Shown here piece after piece: positions 14,735 to 25,395 of a DNA stretch of 64,000 nucleotides. The first letter of the stretch is position 1. Each line of letters starts with the position of its first letter. Made by a program: the position numbers and the translations under genes. Origin of the DNA: Zhihengliuella sp. ISTPL4. Its GTDB lineage: Bacteria > Actinomycetota > Actinomycetes > Actinomycetales > Microbacteriaceae. The notes under the pieces are model-generated. The model made no database searches. It was not told where the DNA came from and worked only from the letters and a program-made list of their open reading frames with translations. The stretch covers positions 558,001 through 622,000 of the forward strand of contig NZ_CP025422.1 of the NCBI RefSeq assembly GCF_002848265.1. The letters run 5' to 3'.

Positions 14735-16450
14735 TTACTTCTCCCAGCCGACGTTCTCGATCGGCGTGACGCCGAACAGGTCGAGACCGACGTAGGGCTC
14801 CGGCGTGAGGTTCGCCAGGCCGTTCTTGACCACGTAGATCGAGGGGCCGCTGTACAGCGGGATGACGCCCCACGTCTCTTCGACGATCTTCGGCTCGAGC
14901 TCCATCGCGGCGGAGGTCCAGGACTCGGCGTCCTTCTGGCTCTCCACCTCGTCGGCGATCTGCTTGTCGATCTCCGCGGTGCCCGTGCTCGACAGGTTCA
15001 GCTGGCTGTCCGAGCAGTAGAGCTGGCAGAACCAGGCCGGACCGAACGGATCGGAGTCGGTGAAGCGGAGCGAGACGACGTCCCAGTTCTTCGACGTCAG
15101 GTCGTTGGAGAAGTCAGCCGAAGCGCGGACATCGATCTTGAGGTCGATGCCGATCTCCTTCTGCTGCGCCTGGAGCGACTTCGCGAGCGCCTCCAGCGTC
15201 GGGTCCTCACCGAAGACCGGGAAGGTGACGGAGAGCTTCTCGCCGTCCTTCTCGCGGATGCCGTCCTCGCCCTCGGCCCAGCCGGCGTCGTCGAGCAGCT
15301 TCTTGGCCGCGTCGACGTCGTGCTTCAGGCCTGCGGTCGCGAAGGAGTCCTCATACCCGTCCTGGAACGAGTACAGGTTCAGCGAACCGGCGACCGGCTC
15401 CTCGTAACCGAGGCCGTTCCACGCGATCTGCTTCTGCTGATCGATGTTCACGCCCAGGAAGAACGCCTTGCGCACGTCGATGTCCTCGAACTGCGGCTTG
15501 TCGGCGTCGACCATGAGGATGGTCTTAGCGGTCTGCTGCGCACGACGGACGGTGGTGTCCTCGACGTCCTGCACCTGCTTCAGGCGGTCGTTGGTGTTGG
15601 TGTTCACCATGTCGATCTCGCCGTTCTTGAAGGCGTTGACCGCGGCGTCCGGCTCCATCGCCGTGAAGGTGACCGAGTCGAGCAGCGGTGCGTTGCCCCA
15701 CCACTCCGGGTTCGGCTTGAAGGAGACGAAGCCGCCGTTGGCGTCGAAGGTGTCGACCGTGTACGGGCCCGCGCCCCACTCCGGGTGCATGTTGCCGATG
15801 AAGCCCTCGTTGAAGACGTCCGGGTCGGCCGCAGCCGGGTGCAGCACGCCACCCGTGAGGAAGGCCATGGACGGCCAGGCGTAGACGCCGTCGAAGGTCA
15901 CGACGGCGGTCTTCGGGGTGTCGCCCTGCTCGACGGTCTTGATCTGCTTGTAGCCGTCCGTCGCGTTGGGAGTGAAGCCCTCTTCGTACGAGCGGTTGGC
16001 CTTCCACGTCGCGTCGACGGCGGTCCAGTCCATGTCCGTGCCGTCGTTGAAGTGCGCCTCGTCCTTGAACGTGAAGGTGATGGTCGTGTTGCCATCCTTC
16101 TCGCCGATCTCGTACGCGTCGAGGTAGGCGTCGTTCTTCGTGACCTCGCCCTCCGGCGAGACGAGGAGGATCTGCGGCATGTACCACGACCACAGGCGAA
16201 CCGTGTCGGCGCTGCCGTCGCCGTTGAAGGCGTTCAGCTGCTCCGGGATCTCGGTGATGGGGAAGTTGACCTCGCCACCTTCCTGGAGGTTGCTCCGGTC
16301 CTGCGGGTTGTAGTCGGCGGTCTTGGTCTCGACCTTCTCGCCGCCGTTGTCTCCGCCACCGGTGTTCCCGGAACCGCTCGCGCAACCCGCGAGGGCGAGT
16401 GCGAGGGCGCCGCCGACCGCGACCGCCCCCAGCAACTTCTTGTTCTTCAT
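14735..16450 (-). CDS. Peptide/oligopeptide ABC transporter substrate-binding lipoprotein (family 5)
   Basis: 571 residues, ATG with AAAGGAG upstream. The lipoprotein signal is clear: MKNKK, a hydrophobic stretch and LALAGC with the lipidated Cys23, then a Gly/Asn-rich linker. The mature part has the layout of SBP_bac_5 proteins: GEVTKNDAYLDAYE, ITFTFKDEAHFNDGTDMDWTAVD, AYPTVD-type core elements, VRKAFFLGVNID, and a C-terminal WGVIPLYSGP. Such proteins capture extracellular peptides or related solutes for the permease encoded upstream. It is the last gene of the operon, 127 nt after the ATPase gene, so it may also have its own promoter for higher expression. Confidence 0.9.
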   Translation of the reverse strand: MKNKKLLGAVAVGGALALALAGCASGSGNTGGGDNGGEKVETKTADYNPQDRSNLQEGGEVNFPITEIPEQLNAFNGDGSADTVRLWSWYMPQILLVSPEGEVTKNDAYLDAYEIGEKDGNTTITFTFKDEAHFNDGTDMDWTAVDATWKANRSYEEGFTPNATDGYKQIKTVEQGDTPKTAVVTFDGVYAWPSMAFLTGGVLHPAAADPDVFNEGFIGNMHPEWGAGPYTVDTFDANGGFVSFKPNPEWWGNAPLLDSVTFTAMEPDAAVNAFKNGEIDMVNTNTNDRLKQVQDVEDTTVRRAQQTAKTILMVDADKPQFEDIDVRKAFFLGVNIDQQKQIAWNGLGYEEPVAGSLNLYSFQDGYEDSFATAGLKHDVDAAKKLLDDAGWAEGEDGIREKDGEKLSVTFPVFGEDPTLEALAKSLQAQQKEIGIDLKIDVRASADFSNDLTSKNWDVVSLRFTDSDPFGPAWFCQLYCSDSQLNLSSTGTAEIDKQIADEVESQKDAESWTSAAMELEPKIVEETWGVIPLYSGPSIYVVKNGLANLTPEPYVGLDLFGVTPIENVGWEK

Positions 16451-16577
16451 GGTGCTCCTTTCGCCTTTCGGCGTTTCATAAAGGGAAGACTAGTTTGCGC
16501 TTCATCCCGGCATACCGCCGCGCGGTGAATGCCGCCTAACCGTTATCGGACGGTGACCGACGCGCCGAATCGGCGAC

Positions 16578-18506
16578 TCAGACCGTCGCGGGCTTCGTCG
16601 ACATCGTCTCGGCATCGAAGACGACCCGCTCGCGGGTGCGCTCGATGTCGGGATCCGGCACCGGAATCGCCGAGAGCAGCGCCTTCGTGTAGGGATGCTG
16701 CGGATCGTCGAAGACGTCGTCGATATCGCCGTGCTCCACGAACTCGCCGAGGTACATCACCGCGACGCGGTCGGCGATGTGACGCACCACCGACAGGTCG
16801 TGGGCGACGAAGAGGTACGACAGACCGAGCTTCGTCTTGAGTTCGTCCAGCAGGTTGATGACGCCGGCCTGGATCGACACGTCGAGCGCGGAGACCGGCT
16901 CATCGAGCACGACGATCTTCGGGTTCGTCGACAGCGCCCTGGCGATGCCGATGCGCTGGCGCTGACCGCCGGAGAACGCCTGCGGGAAGCGATCGCTGTG
17001 CGCGGGGTTGAGACCGACGAGGTCCATGAGCTCGTCCACCCGCCGGTGTGCCTCCTCCTTGGGGGTACCGATCGCGAACAACGGCTCCGAGATGATGTCG
17101 GCGACCGTCATGCGGGGGTCCAGGGCGCCCATCGGGTCCTGGAAGACGATCTGGATATCGCGGCGCAGGGCTCGCTCCACCTTGCGGCTGTGAATGTCGT
17201 TGACGCTGGTGCCGGCGATGACGATGTCGCCGTCGGTCTGCTTGACCATGTCCATGATCTGCAGCAGGGTCGTCGTCTTGCCGGAGCCCGACTCGCCGAC
17301 GATGGCCATCGTCTCGCCCTCACGCACGTCGAAGCTGATGCCCTTGATCGCCTGGACCTCGCCGACCTTGCGCTTCAGGAACGCGCCCTTCAGCAGCGGG
17401 AAGGTCTTGCGGAGGTTCTTGACCTCGAGCGTGATGGGGCGCTCCTCGCGCGGGGACCGCGTCAGGTCGCTCTCCGGCACCGGGCGGATCGGGTAGACGG
17501 GCAAGCCGCCGAGCAGGCCGCCGTCCTCGATCTCGTGCGAACGGATGCAGGCGGCCTGGTGCAGGTCGCCGGATCCCGTCGGAACGGGGAGCAGTTCGGG
17601 CTCCTTGGCGCGGCAGGCGTCCATCACGATCGGGCAGCGATCGGCGAACGGGCAGGCGTCCGGGAGGTTGATCAGCAGCGGCGGGTTGCCCTTGATGGGG
17701 GTGAGCGGTTCCTTCTCCGCCTTGTCCACGCGGGGAATCGCACCGAGAAGGCCGATCGAGTACGGCATGCGGGTCTTGTGGAACAGTTCACGCACCGGCG
17801 CGTGCTCCACAGGCTTGCCGGCGTACATCACGAGCACGTCATCGGCGGTGCGGGCGACCACGCCCATGTCGTGCGTGATCATGATCACCGCGGCGCCCGT
17901 CTCGTCCTGGGCCTTCTCGATGAGGTCGAGGATCTGCGCCTGGATGGTGACATCGAGCGCCGTGGTGGGCTCGTCGCAGATGATGAGCTTCGGGTTGTTG
18001 GCCATCGCGATGGCGATGACGACGCGCTGCCGCATCCCTCCGGAGAACTCGTGCGGGAAGGACTTCATCCGGCGCTCGGGTTCGGTGATGCCGACGAGCT
18101 TGAGGAGTTCGACGGAGCGGTCCCAGGCGTCCTTCTTCGACAGGCCGCGGTGGACGGTGAGAGCCTCGATGAGCTGATCGCCCACCGTGTAGACCGGCGT
18201 GAGCGAGGTCAGCGGGTCCTGGAAGACCATGGACATCCCGTTGCCGCGGATGACCGACAGCTGCTTGTCGCTCATGCCGACGAGCTCCTGCCCGTCGTAC
18301 ATGATCGAGCCGGTGACCTTGGCGTTCTCGTCGAGGAGCCCCATGATGGCGAGCGACGTCACGGACTTGCCGGAGCCGGACTCGCCGACGATGCCGAGGG
18401 TCTTGCCGGCCTCCAGGTCGAAGGAGACACCGCGGACGGCGTCGACGCGGCCGGCCTCGGAGGCGAAGCTGACCTTGAGGTCGCGGACGGAGAGGACGTT
18501 GGTCAT
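16578..18506 (-). CDS. Oligopeptide ABC transporter, fused OppD-OppF ATPase
   Basis: 642 residues from the ATG at 18506, in an ATGA overlap with the permease gene; a longer frame upstream is only antisense-type noise over that permease. It has two complete nucleotide-binding domains. The first has GESGSGKSVTSL (Walker A), FSGGMRQRVVIA (signature) and LIICDEPTTALDV (Walker B). It is followed by the Cys-containing oligopeptide_HPY tail (DACPFADRCPIVMDACR). The second has GESGSGKTTTLL, FSGGQRQRIGIA and IVVLDEPVSALDV. The two-in-one arrangement replaces separate OppD and OppF subunits, as is common in actinobacteria. It powers the importer formed by the neighbouring permeases. Confidence 0.93.
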   Translation of the reverse strand: MTNVLSVRDLKVSFASEAGRVDAVRGVSFDLEAGKTLGIVGESGSGKSVTSLAIMGLLDENAKVTGSIMYDGQELVGMSDKQLSVIRGNGMSMVFQDPLTSLTPVYTVGDQLIEALTVHRGLSKKDAWDRSVELLKLVGITEPERRMKSFPHEFSGGMRQRVVIAIAMANNPKLIICDEPTTALDVTIQAQILDLIEKAQDETGAAVIMITHDMGVVARTADDVLVMYAGKPVEHAPVRELFHKTRMPYSIGLLGAIPRVDKAEKEPLTPIKGNPPLLINLPDACPFADRCPIVMDACRAKEPELLPVPTGSGDLHQAACIRSHEIEDGGLLGGLPVYPIRPVPESDLTRSPREERPITLEVKNLRKTFPLLKGAFLKRKVGEVQAIKGISFDVREGETMAIVGESGSGKTTTLLQIMDMVKQTDGDIVIAGTSVNDIHSRKVERALRRDIQIVFQDPMGALDPRMTVADIISEPLFAIGTPKEEAHRRVDELMDLVGLNPAHSDRFPQAFSGGQRQRIGIARALSTNPKIVVLDEPVSALDVSIQAGVINLLDELKTKLGLSYLFVAHDLSVVRHIADRVAVMYLGEFVEHGDIDDVFDDPQHPYTKALLSAIPVPDPDIERTRERVVFDAETMSTKPATV

Positions 18507-19441
18507 GCGCGGCCTCCAGCAGCCGAAGTGGGATCGAGGGCGTCGCGCAGGCCGTCGGCGATCAGCGCCATCGACACGGTGAGCAGGGTCAGCGCCGCCG
18601 CCGGGAAGTAGAACAGCCAGGGCGACGTGGTCAGCGAGCTCGACCCGGCCCCGATGAGGGCGCCGAGCGAGACGTCGGGGATCTTGACGCCGAAGCCGAG
18701 GAAGGACAGGCCGGTCTCCGTGACCACGGCGTTGACGACGCCGAGGGTGAAGTTGATGACCAGGAGGGAGCCGATGTTGGGCAGCAGGTGCCGCAGCACG
18801 ATCCGCATGCCACCGACGCCCATGTAGCGCGCGGCGCTGACGTACTCGCGCTCGCGGAGAGACAGGGCCATGGTCCAGATGACGCGGGCCGGGAAGTACC
18901 AGCCGATCACGAAGATCATGATGAGCGCGATGACGCGCCAGTCGCCGCCGGCCTTGTTGGAGATCATCGCGAGGATGAGGAAGCTCGGGATCACCATCAT
19001 GAAGTGGATGACCAGGAGCGAGATGCGCTCCGTCCAGCCGCCGAAGTAGGCCGCGGCCGTGCCGACGAGTGCGGACACGATCGTGACGCCGACGGAGACG
19101 GTGATGGCGATCATGAGCGACCGCTGCAGGCCGACCGCGACCTGGGCGAAGAGGTCGTTGCCGGCGTTGTTCGTGCCGAACCAGTGCTCCGCCGACGGGG
19201 GCATGCTGAGGCTCAGGAAGTCGAGTTCGATGTGGTCGTACCGGGCGATGAGCGGCCCGAAGATGGCGAACAGAACCAGGAGGACGAAGATCACGAGACC
19301 GATGAGGGCGCCGCGGTTCCGGGAGAAGCGCCGCCAGTACAGCGTCCACTTCGACAGCCGCTTGGTCGCGACGCGCGTCGTCTCGGGACCGGCGGTCTCC
19401 GGCTCGGGGTGGATGGTCGGGTCGAGCATGTCGGTGCTCAT
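18503..19441 (-). CDS. Oligopeptide ABC transporter permease, OppC/DppC type
   Basis: 312 residues, ATG start one base after the stop of the partner permease. It has a cytoplasmic N-terminus, then the OppC_N segment (WRRFSRNRGALIGLVIF), a periplasmic loop with HWFGTNNAGNDLFAQV, which is diagnostic of this subfamily, and a BPD_transp_1 core of about five helices. The cytoplasmic EAA-type loop is SAARYMGVGGMRIVLRHLLPN. It forms the membrane channel with the OppB-type protein. Confidence 0.93.
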   Translation of the reverse strand: MSTDMLDPTIHPEPETAGPETTRVATKRLSKWTLYWRRFSRNRGALIGLVIFVLLVLFAIFGPLIARYDHIELDFLSLSMPPSAEHWFGTNNAGNDLFAQVAVGLQRSLMIAITVSVGVTIVSALVGTAAAYFGGWTERISLLVIHFMMVIPSFLILAMISNKAGGDWRVIALIMIFVIGWYFPARVIWTMALSLREREYVSAARYMGVGGMRIVLRHLLPNIGSLLVINFTLGVVNAVVTETGLSFLGFGVKIPDVSLGALIGAGSSSLTTSPWLFYFPAAALTLLTVSMALIADGLRDALDPTSAAGGRA

Positions 19442-19442
19442 G

Positions 19443-20507
19443 TCAGCTCACTCTCACGCGCGGGTCGAGGACGACGACGGCGATGTCGGCGAGGATGGCG
19501 CCGATCGCCGTGAGGACCGCACCGAAGGCGGCGATCGCGACGGTTCCGTGGATGTCGTTCTTGGTGATGGTCTCGATGAAGTACCGGCCCATGCCGTTCC
19601 AGGCGAAGATCGTCTCCGTCAGCACCGCTCCGGTGAAGATGGCGGGAATCGTGAAGGCGACCTGCGTGGCGACCGGGATGAGCGACGTGCGCAGCGCGTG
19701 CTTGCGGATGGCCTGCTGCTTGGTCAGACCCTTCGCGCGGGCGGTCCGGACGTAATCGGCGTTGATGTTGTCCAGGAGGAGCGACCGCTGCAGGAAGTGG
19801 ATGCTGGCGTATCCCGTGAGCACGAGCGCGATCGTCGGCAGCGTCAAGTGTTGCAAGACATCTATGAGGGTGGGGAAGAAGCCCTCGACCCCTTGGCTGG
19901 CATTGCCCGTCACGTAGAAGATGCGGGTGCCGGTGGCGTTGTTCAGGCCGATGGCGAGGAGAACGATCGCGAACGCCGCTACGACGATCGGGATGTTCAG
20001 GGTGATGATGCTCGTGGCCTGGCCGATGCGGTCCGCGAGTTTGTACTGGCGGGAGGCCGTGTACACGCCGAGCGCGATGCCGAGGACCGTCGTGAGGATC
20101 GTCGCGCCGAGGACGAGCTCGGCGCTCACCCACATGCGGTAGGCGACCTGCTCGTTGACCGAGCCGCCCGTCGGGCTCACGCCCCAGTCCCAGCGGAGGA
20201 GGATGCCGGTGAACCACGTCCACCACCGTTCGATGAGTGGGACGGTGTCGCTCAGGTTGCGGGGAGCGAGAGTGTTCACGATCTGCTCTTCGGTGAGCGG
20301 AGGGCGGCGACCCACGTAGTTGCTGCGCGGATCGAGGAAACCCCACGCGAGGAAGTAGGTGAGGTTCGTCGCGACCACGATCATGAGCAGCCAGCCGAGG
20401 GCACGGCGCGCGAGGTACTTGATCAAGGGGGATTTGTCTTTCTCTTCTCCAGACGCGCTCGGGGTCTGCCGACGCAACGCTGAGCCGGGCGGATGATCGG
20501 GTTTCAT
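19443..20507 (-). CDS. Oligopeptide ABC transporter permease, OppB/DppB type
   Basis: 354 residues from the ATG at 20507. The family similarity begins at IKYLARRALGWLLMI (residue 29 onward), so a TTG near 20424 is an alternative start, although neither has a strong ribosome site. Features are the N-terminal helix, a large extracellular loop, and the BPD_transp_1 core with DYVRTARAKGLTKQQAIRKHALR as the ATPase-coupling EAA loop. It ends with GAVLTETIFAWNGMG and the DPRVR tail typical of OppB. It is the first gene of the importer operon; the promoter must lie between 20508 and 20668, back to back with lepA. Confidence 0.9.
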   Translation of the reverse strand: MKPDHPPGSALRRQTPSASGEEKDKSPLIKYLARRALGWLLMIVVATNLTYFLAWGFLDPRSNYVGRRPPLTEEQIVNTLAPRNLSDTVPLIERWWTWFTGILLRWDWGVSPTGGSVNEQVAYRMWVSAELVLGATILTTVLGIALGVYTASRQYKLADRIGQATSIITLNIPIVVAAFAIVLLAIGLNNATGTRIFYVTGNASQGVEGFFPTLIDVLQHLTLPTIALVLTGYASIHFLQRSLLLDNINADYVRTARAKGLTKQQAIRKHALRTSLIPVATQVAFTIPAIFTGAVLTETIFAWNGMGRYFIETITKNDIHGTVAIAAFGAVLTAIGAILADIAVVVLDPRVRVS

Positions 20508-20668
20508 CCGCCGTTCCGCGCGACGCGACAGCCCTCACGGAGTCTGTGACGGAGTCGTATCGCTTACGGGATCCGGTGTCACGGATTGATCCCGGGCAAC
20601 TTCGGGAGACTATCACCGATATGCCGGAATCGGGATTATGAGGACCCTCACCGTAGAATCGTTGGGAC

Positions 20669-22537
<1,869 letters not shown>

Positions 22538-22544
22538 GCCCGTT

Positions 22545-22816
22545 GGGTCGCTGAGCCCGTCGGTCCACGCTGGGTCGCTGAGCTTGTCGAAGCGCGTCAG
22601 TCTGCGTTGGGTCGCTGAGCTTGTCGAAGCGGTCAGCCGTCGTTGGGCCGCTGAGCTTGTCGAGGCGCATCCGTTTGCGCTGGGTCGCTGAGCTTGTCGA
22701 AGCGCGTCAGTCTGCGTTGGGTCGCTGAGCCTGTCGAAGCGCGTCAGTCTGCGTTGGGTCGCTGAGCCTGTCGAAGCGCGTCAGTCTGCGCTGGGCCGCT
22801 GAGCCTGTCGAAGCGC
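22545..22816 (+). repeat. Tandem array, eight copies of a ~37-bp unit (core TGAGCYTGTCGAAGCG)
   Basis: The motif GGGTCGCTGAGC(C/T)TGTCGAAGCG recurs with CTGAGC at 22551, 22578, 22615, 22651, 22688, 22725, 22762 and 22799, mostly at a 37-base period. Linkers such as CGTCAGTCTGCGTT are nearly identical, so the whole unit has been duplicated in tandem. It starts eight bases after the lepA stop and its last copy reaches into the 3' end of the following minus-strand gene. Confidence 0.9.
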
Positions 22817-23101
22817 ACCGTACGACCTCGACAATGACGGAAGGTCCTCCCACCGACTCTCGATCAGTGCGATCTTCTTCCGACGACTCCATCCCTGGAT
22901 CTGCTTCTCCCGGAAGAAGGCCGCGTCGACGGTGTCGAAGCGCTCCGCGTAGACCAGAGCCGCGGGCCTGCGTCTCCGGGTGAAGTTCGCGGCGAACGCG
23001 TCGTCGTGGTTGTGCTCCCAGATGCGGGCTTCGAGGTCGCCGTTGGTGCTGCCCGTGTAGAAGCTGCCGTCACGGCATTCGAGGATGTAGGTCCATGGCA
23101 T
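22781..23101 (-). CDS. GIY-YIG nuclease family protein (YhbQ/UvrC-like), C-terminus encoded by repeat DNA
   Basis: 106 residues from the ATG at 23101 (MPWTYILECRDGSFYTGST); the longer frame upstream reads through repeat DNA and is unlikely. The domain is complete: WTYILEC as GIY, SFYTGST as YIG, then the Arg/Glu-Asn segment EARIWEHN, and the catalytic-type glutamate in FFREKQIQGWSRRKKIALIE. This is the small single-domain type found across bacteria. The last ~10 residues (LRQAQRPSAD) are translated from the final copy of the adjacent repeat array, so the original stop has probably been replaced. The gene is bracketed by two oppositely oriented repeat clusters. Confidence 0.8.
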   Translation of the reverse strand: MPWTYILECRDGSFYTGSTNGDLEARIWEHNHDDAFAANFTRRRRPAALVYAERFDTVDAAFFREKQIQGWSRRKKIALIESRWEDLPSLSRSYGALRQAQRPSAD

Positions 23102-23150
23102 CGGGCCATCATGGCGGAGGGGCGTGCGGGTTTCCCGGGGCGTGAGGAAT

Positions 23151-23370
23151 CCCTTCGACAAGCTCAGGGACCCACCGTTGTGGAGGAGCCTTTCGACAGG
23201 CCAGGGAGCCACCGTTGTGGAGGAGCCTTTCGACAGGCCAGGGACCCACCCTTCGACGGGTCAGGGACCCAGCGTTGTGGCGAGCCCTTTGGCAGGCTCA
23301 GGGACCCACCGTCGTGGATGGGCCCTTCGACGGGCTCAGGGACCCACCCTTCGACAGGCTCAGGGACCCA
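23151..23370 (-). repeat. Second repeat cluster, about seven copies of CTTCGACAGGCTCAGGGACCC
   Basis: Copies with small variations begin near 23152, 23190, 23228, 23250, 23286, 23323 and 23348, separated by 0-17 nt of ACCGTTGTGGAGGAGC-type linker. The core is the reverse complement of the core in the array at 22545-22816, so the two clusters face each other around the GIY-YIG gene. Together with the poly-G run this fills the otherwise gene-free stretch 23102-23474. Confidence 0.85.
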
Positions 23371-23377
23371 GCGTCAA

Positions 23378-23399
23378 GGGGGGGGGGGGGGGGGGGGGG
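23378..23399 (+). repeat. Homopolymer of 22 G residues
   Basis: An uninterrupted run of 22 guanines follows the second repeat cluster and lies about 60 bases upstream of the DUF1990 -10 box. Its exact length is unreliable in most assemblies. Confidence 0.9.
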
Positions 23400-23461
23400 C
23401 AAGCCTTCCCGGGGATGTGACGGCGTGCGGCGCGGGGGGTGTTCGCTCAGGGAACCCGAAG

Positions 23462-23467
23462 TAGGCT
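23462..23467 (+). promoter_or_regulatory. Putative -10 box (TAGGCT), leaderless start of the DUF1990 gene
   Basis: TAGGCT ends seven bases before the ATG at 23475; no purine-rich ribosome site is present. Confidence 0.5.
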
Positions 23468-23474
23468 GGAACTC

Positions 23475-24128
23475 ATGCGGCGCGGGACTTTCCGAGACGA
23501 CACGGTGGACTATGCGGCCGTGGGTGCGACCCACGCCCCCGATCTGATGCAGTACCCGCCGGAGCGCAGCATCCCGGCGGAGGAATCCTGGCGGATCGGG
23601 AGCGGCGAGGAGCGTTTCCAGACGGCCGGCGAAGCCCTGCTGTCGTGGACGGCGCAGCGTGCGGCCGGGCTCTCCGTGGAGGACGTCCGCCCCGCTCCGG
23701 GTCCGGCTTACGCCGGCGTGAGCTTCGACGCCGAAGGCAATCCGATCGCCCCGAGTAAGCGGGACGTGGAGCCTCGGTACGACGCAGAGGGTATGCCCTT
23801 CGTGGGTGCCGGAATGACGCTGCACCTGCGCGGCCGTGTCGGCGGCACACGCGCCGACGCCGAACTCCGGGTGATCTCCGTCACCGAGGAGACCCGGCGG
23901 ATCGGTTTCGTGCTGGGCACGGTCGGCGGCTCCGTCGTCAGGGGCGAGGAATCGTTCGATGTGGACTGGCGCGAGGACAACGACGAGGTCTGGTTCACGG
24001 TCCGGGCCTTCGACGCCCCGAACACCCTGCTCTACCGTCTCATCCCCGCGCTGATGAAGCGCCGCCGCCGTGAGCTGTTCGCGCGCTACCTCCGCGCGAT
24101 CTCCCCGCTCTACGCGACCCCTGTCTGA
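23475..24128 (+). CDS. DUF1990 family protein
   Basis: 217 residues from the ATG at 23475; an upstream in-frame start adds 12 unrelated residues. The sequence has the DUF1990 landmarks: an early YAAVGATHAP, the central GEALLSWTAQRAAGL, PFVGAGMTLHLRGRVGG, GFVLGTVGGSVVRGEESFDVDW and the C-terminal FDAPNTLLYRLIPALMKRRRRELFARYLRAI. Function is unknown; the fold has been likened to lipid- or ligand-binding barrels, which I cannot confirm. Its stop overlaps the hemW start by one base (TGATG), so the two are co-translated. Confidence 0.85.
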   Translation: MRRGTFRDDTVDYAAVGATHAPDLMQYPPERSIPAEESWRIGSGEERFQTAGEALLSWTAQRAAGLSVEDVRPAPGPAYAGVSFDAEGNPIAPSKRDVEPRYDAEGMPFVGAGMTLHLRGRVGGTRADAELRVISVTEETRRIGFVLGTVGGSVVRGEESFDVDWREDNDEVWFTVRAFDAPNTLLYRLIPALMKRRRRELFARYLRAISPLYATPV

Positions 24129-25345
24129 TGGCGGGACCACTTCCGCTCGGGGACCCCGCGCCCGCGGACGGGCGACTGCCTGAGGATCTTCCGATCTCCG
24201 CGGAGACGCCCTTCTCCGCTTACCTGCACATCCCGTTCTGCCGGGTGCGCTGCGGGTACTGCGACTTCAACACCTACACGTCCGGGGAGCTGCGGGGAGC
24301 GAAGCAGGAGGACTACGCGTCCACCCTCATCGGGGAGATCGCCCTCGCCCGCACGGTGCTGGACGAAGCAGGAGCGCTGCGACCGATGGACACGGTGTTC
24401 TTCGGCGGCGGCACGCCCACGCTGCTGCCCGCCGGCGATCTCGCGCGCATGCTGGGCGCGGCCACCGCAGCCTTCGGCCTCGCGCCGGGCGCCGAGGTGA
24501 CGGTCGAGGCGAACCCGGACACCGTGACCCCGGAGGTCGCGCTGACCCTCGCGGAAGCGGGGGTCACTCGGTTGTCGATCGGCATGCAGTCCGCGGTCCC
24601 GCACGTCCTCGCGGCCCTCGACCGCACGCACCGGCCGGAGAACGTCCGCACCGCCGCCGCCGCCGCCAAGGATGCGGGCCTCGCCGTCAGCGTCGACCTC
24701 ATCTACGGCGCGCCCGGGGAGTCCCTCGGCGACTGGGAGGCTTCCCTCGACGCCGCGCTCGCCCTCGACTCCGACCATGTCTCCGCGTACGCGCTCATCA
24801 TCGAGGACGGCACCAAGCTCGCCCGCCAGATCCGCCGCGGCGAGGTCCCGACCCCGGATGACGATCTGCAGGCGGACATGTACGAGCTGGCAGACGAGCG
24901 TCTCGCCGCCGCCGGCTTCGAGTGGTACGAGGTCAGTAACTGGGCCCGCAGCGCGGAGCAGCGGTCGCGACACAACCTCGCTTATTGGCGGGGGAGTGAC
25001 TGGTGGGGGTTCGGCCCTGGCGCACACAGTCATGTCGCCGGCCTCCGGTGGTGGAACGTGAAGCACCCGGCCGCGTATGCGCAGCGGCTGGCGGCCTCGT
25101 CGTCACCGGCGGCAGGACGCGAACGCCCGGGCCAGGAGGCGCAGACGCTGGAGCGCATCCTCCTGCTCAGCCGTATCCGAGAGGGGATCGCGGTGGCGGA
25201 TGTGCCGGAGCAGAACAGGGGTCGCGTCGCCGGGCTCATCGCCGATGGCCTGATCGATGCCGCGGCGGCGATCCGGGGGCGGGTACAGCTCACGCTCCGC
25301 GGCCGTCTCCTCGCCGACGCGGTCGTGCGCGAACTGACCGACTGA
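24128..25345 (+). CDS. hemW: Radical SAM heme chaperone HemW
   Basis: 405 residues. The radical-SAM cluster ligands are Cys38, Cys42 and Cys45 in IPFCRVRCGYCDF, i.e. CX3CX2C. The next residue is Phe rather than a fourth cysteine; the extra Cys after CX2C (CX3CX2CXC) is a trait of HemN, so its absence here favours HemW. FFGGGTPTLL, EANPD and SIGMQS follow as SAM-binding and barrel motifs, with an HRPENV element and a C-terminal HemN_C domain. HemW inserts heme into respiratory proteins rather than acting as coproporphyrinogen oxidase. It lies upstream of the hrcA-dnaJ pair, a conserved Gram-positive order. Confidence 0.92.
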   Translation: MAGPLPLGDPAPADGRLPEDLPISAETPFSAYLHIPFCRVRCGYCDFNTYTSGELRGAKQEDYASTLIGEIALARTVLDEAGALRPMDTVFFGGGTPTLLPAGDLARMLGAATAAFGLAPGAEVTVEANPDTVTPEVALTLAEAGVTRLSIGMQSAVPHVLAALDRTHRPENVRTAAAAAKDAGLAVSVDLIYGAPGESLGDWEASLDAALALDSDHVSAYALIIEDGTKLARQIRRGEVPTPDDDLQADMYELADERLAAAGFEWYEVSNWARSAEQRSRHNLAYWRGSDWWGFGPGAHSHVAGLRWWNVKHPAAYAQRLAASSSPAAGRERPGQEAQTLERILLLSRIREGIAVADVPEQNRGRVAGLIADGLIDAAAAIRGRVQLTLRGRLLADAVVRELTD

Positions 25346-25395
25346 GCGCGGACGCCCGGCCGCGCCGTCTTCGGAGATCTCCCGGTCGCACGAGG

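Noticed and set aside
14015..16528. 837-codon plus-strand frame opposite the hydrolase and oppA-like genes
   Set aside because: Shadow frame: low-complexity Arg/Val/Asp/Leu composition and no motif, while the minus strand encodes clear families.
18507..19349. N-terminal extension of the OppDF ATPase
   Set aside because: It is Arg/His-rich noise overlapping the OppC gene; the ATG at 18506 in the ATGA overlap fits.
22545..22816. CRISPR array (regular 37-base period)
   Set aside because: The 'spacers' are nearly identical to each other and no cas genes are near; the whole unit is tandemly duplicated.
22707..22892. Small minus-strand frame in the repeat array
   Set aside because: Translation consists of repeat-derived LRQAQRPNAD units.
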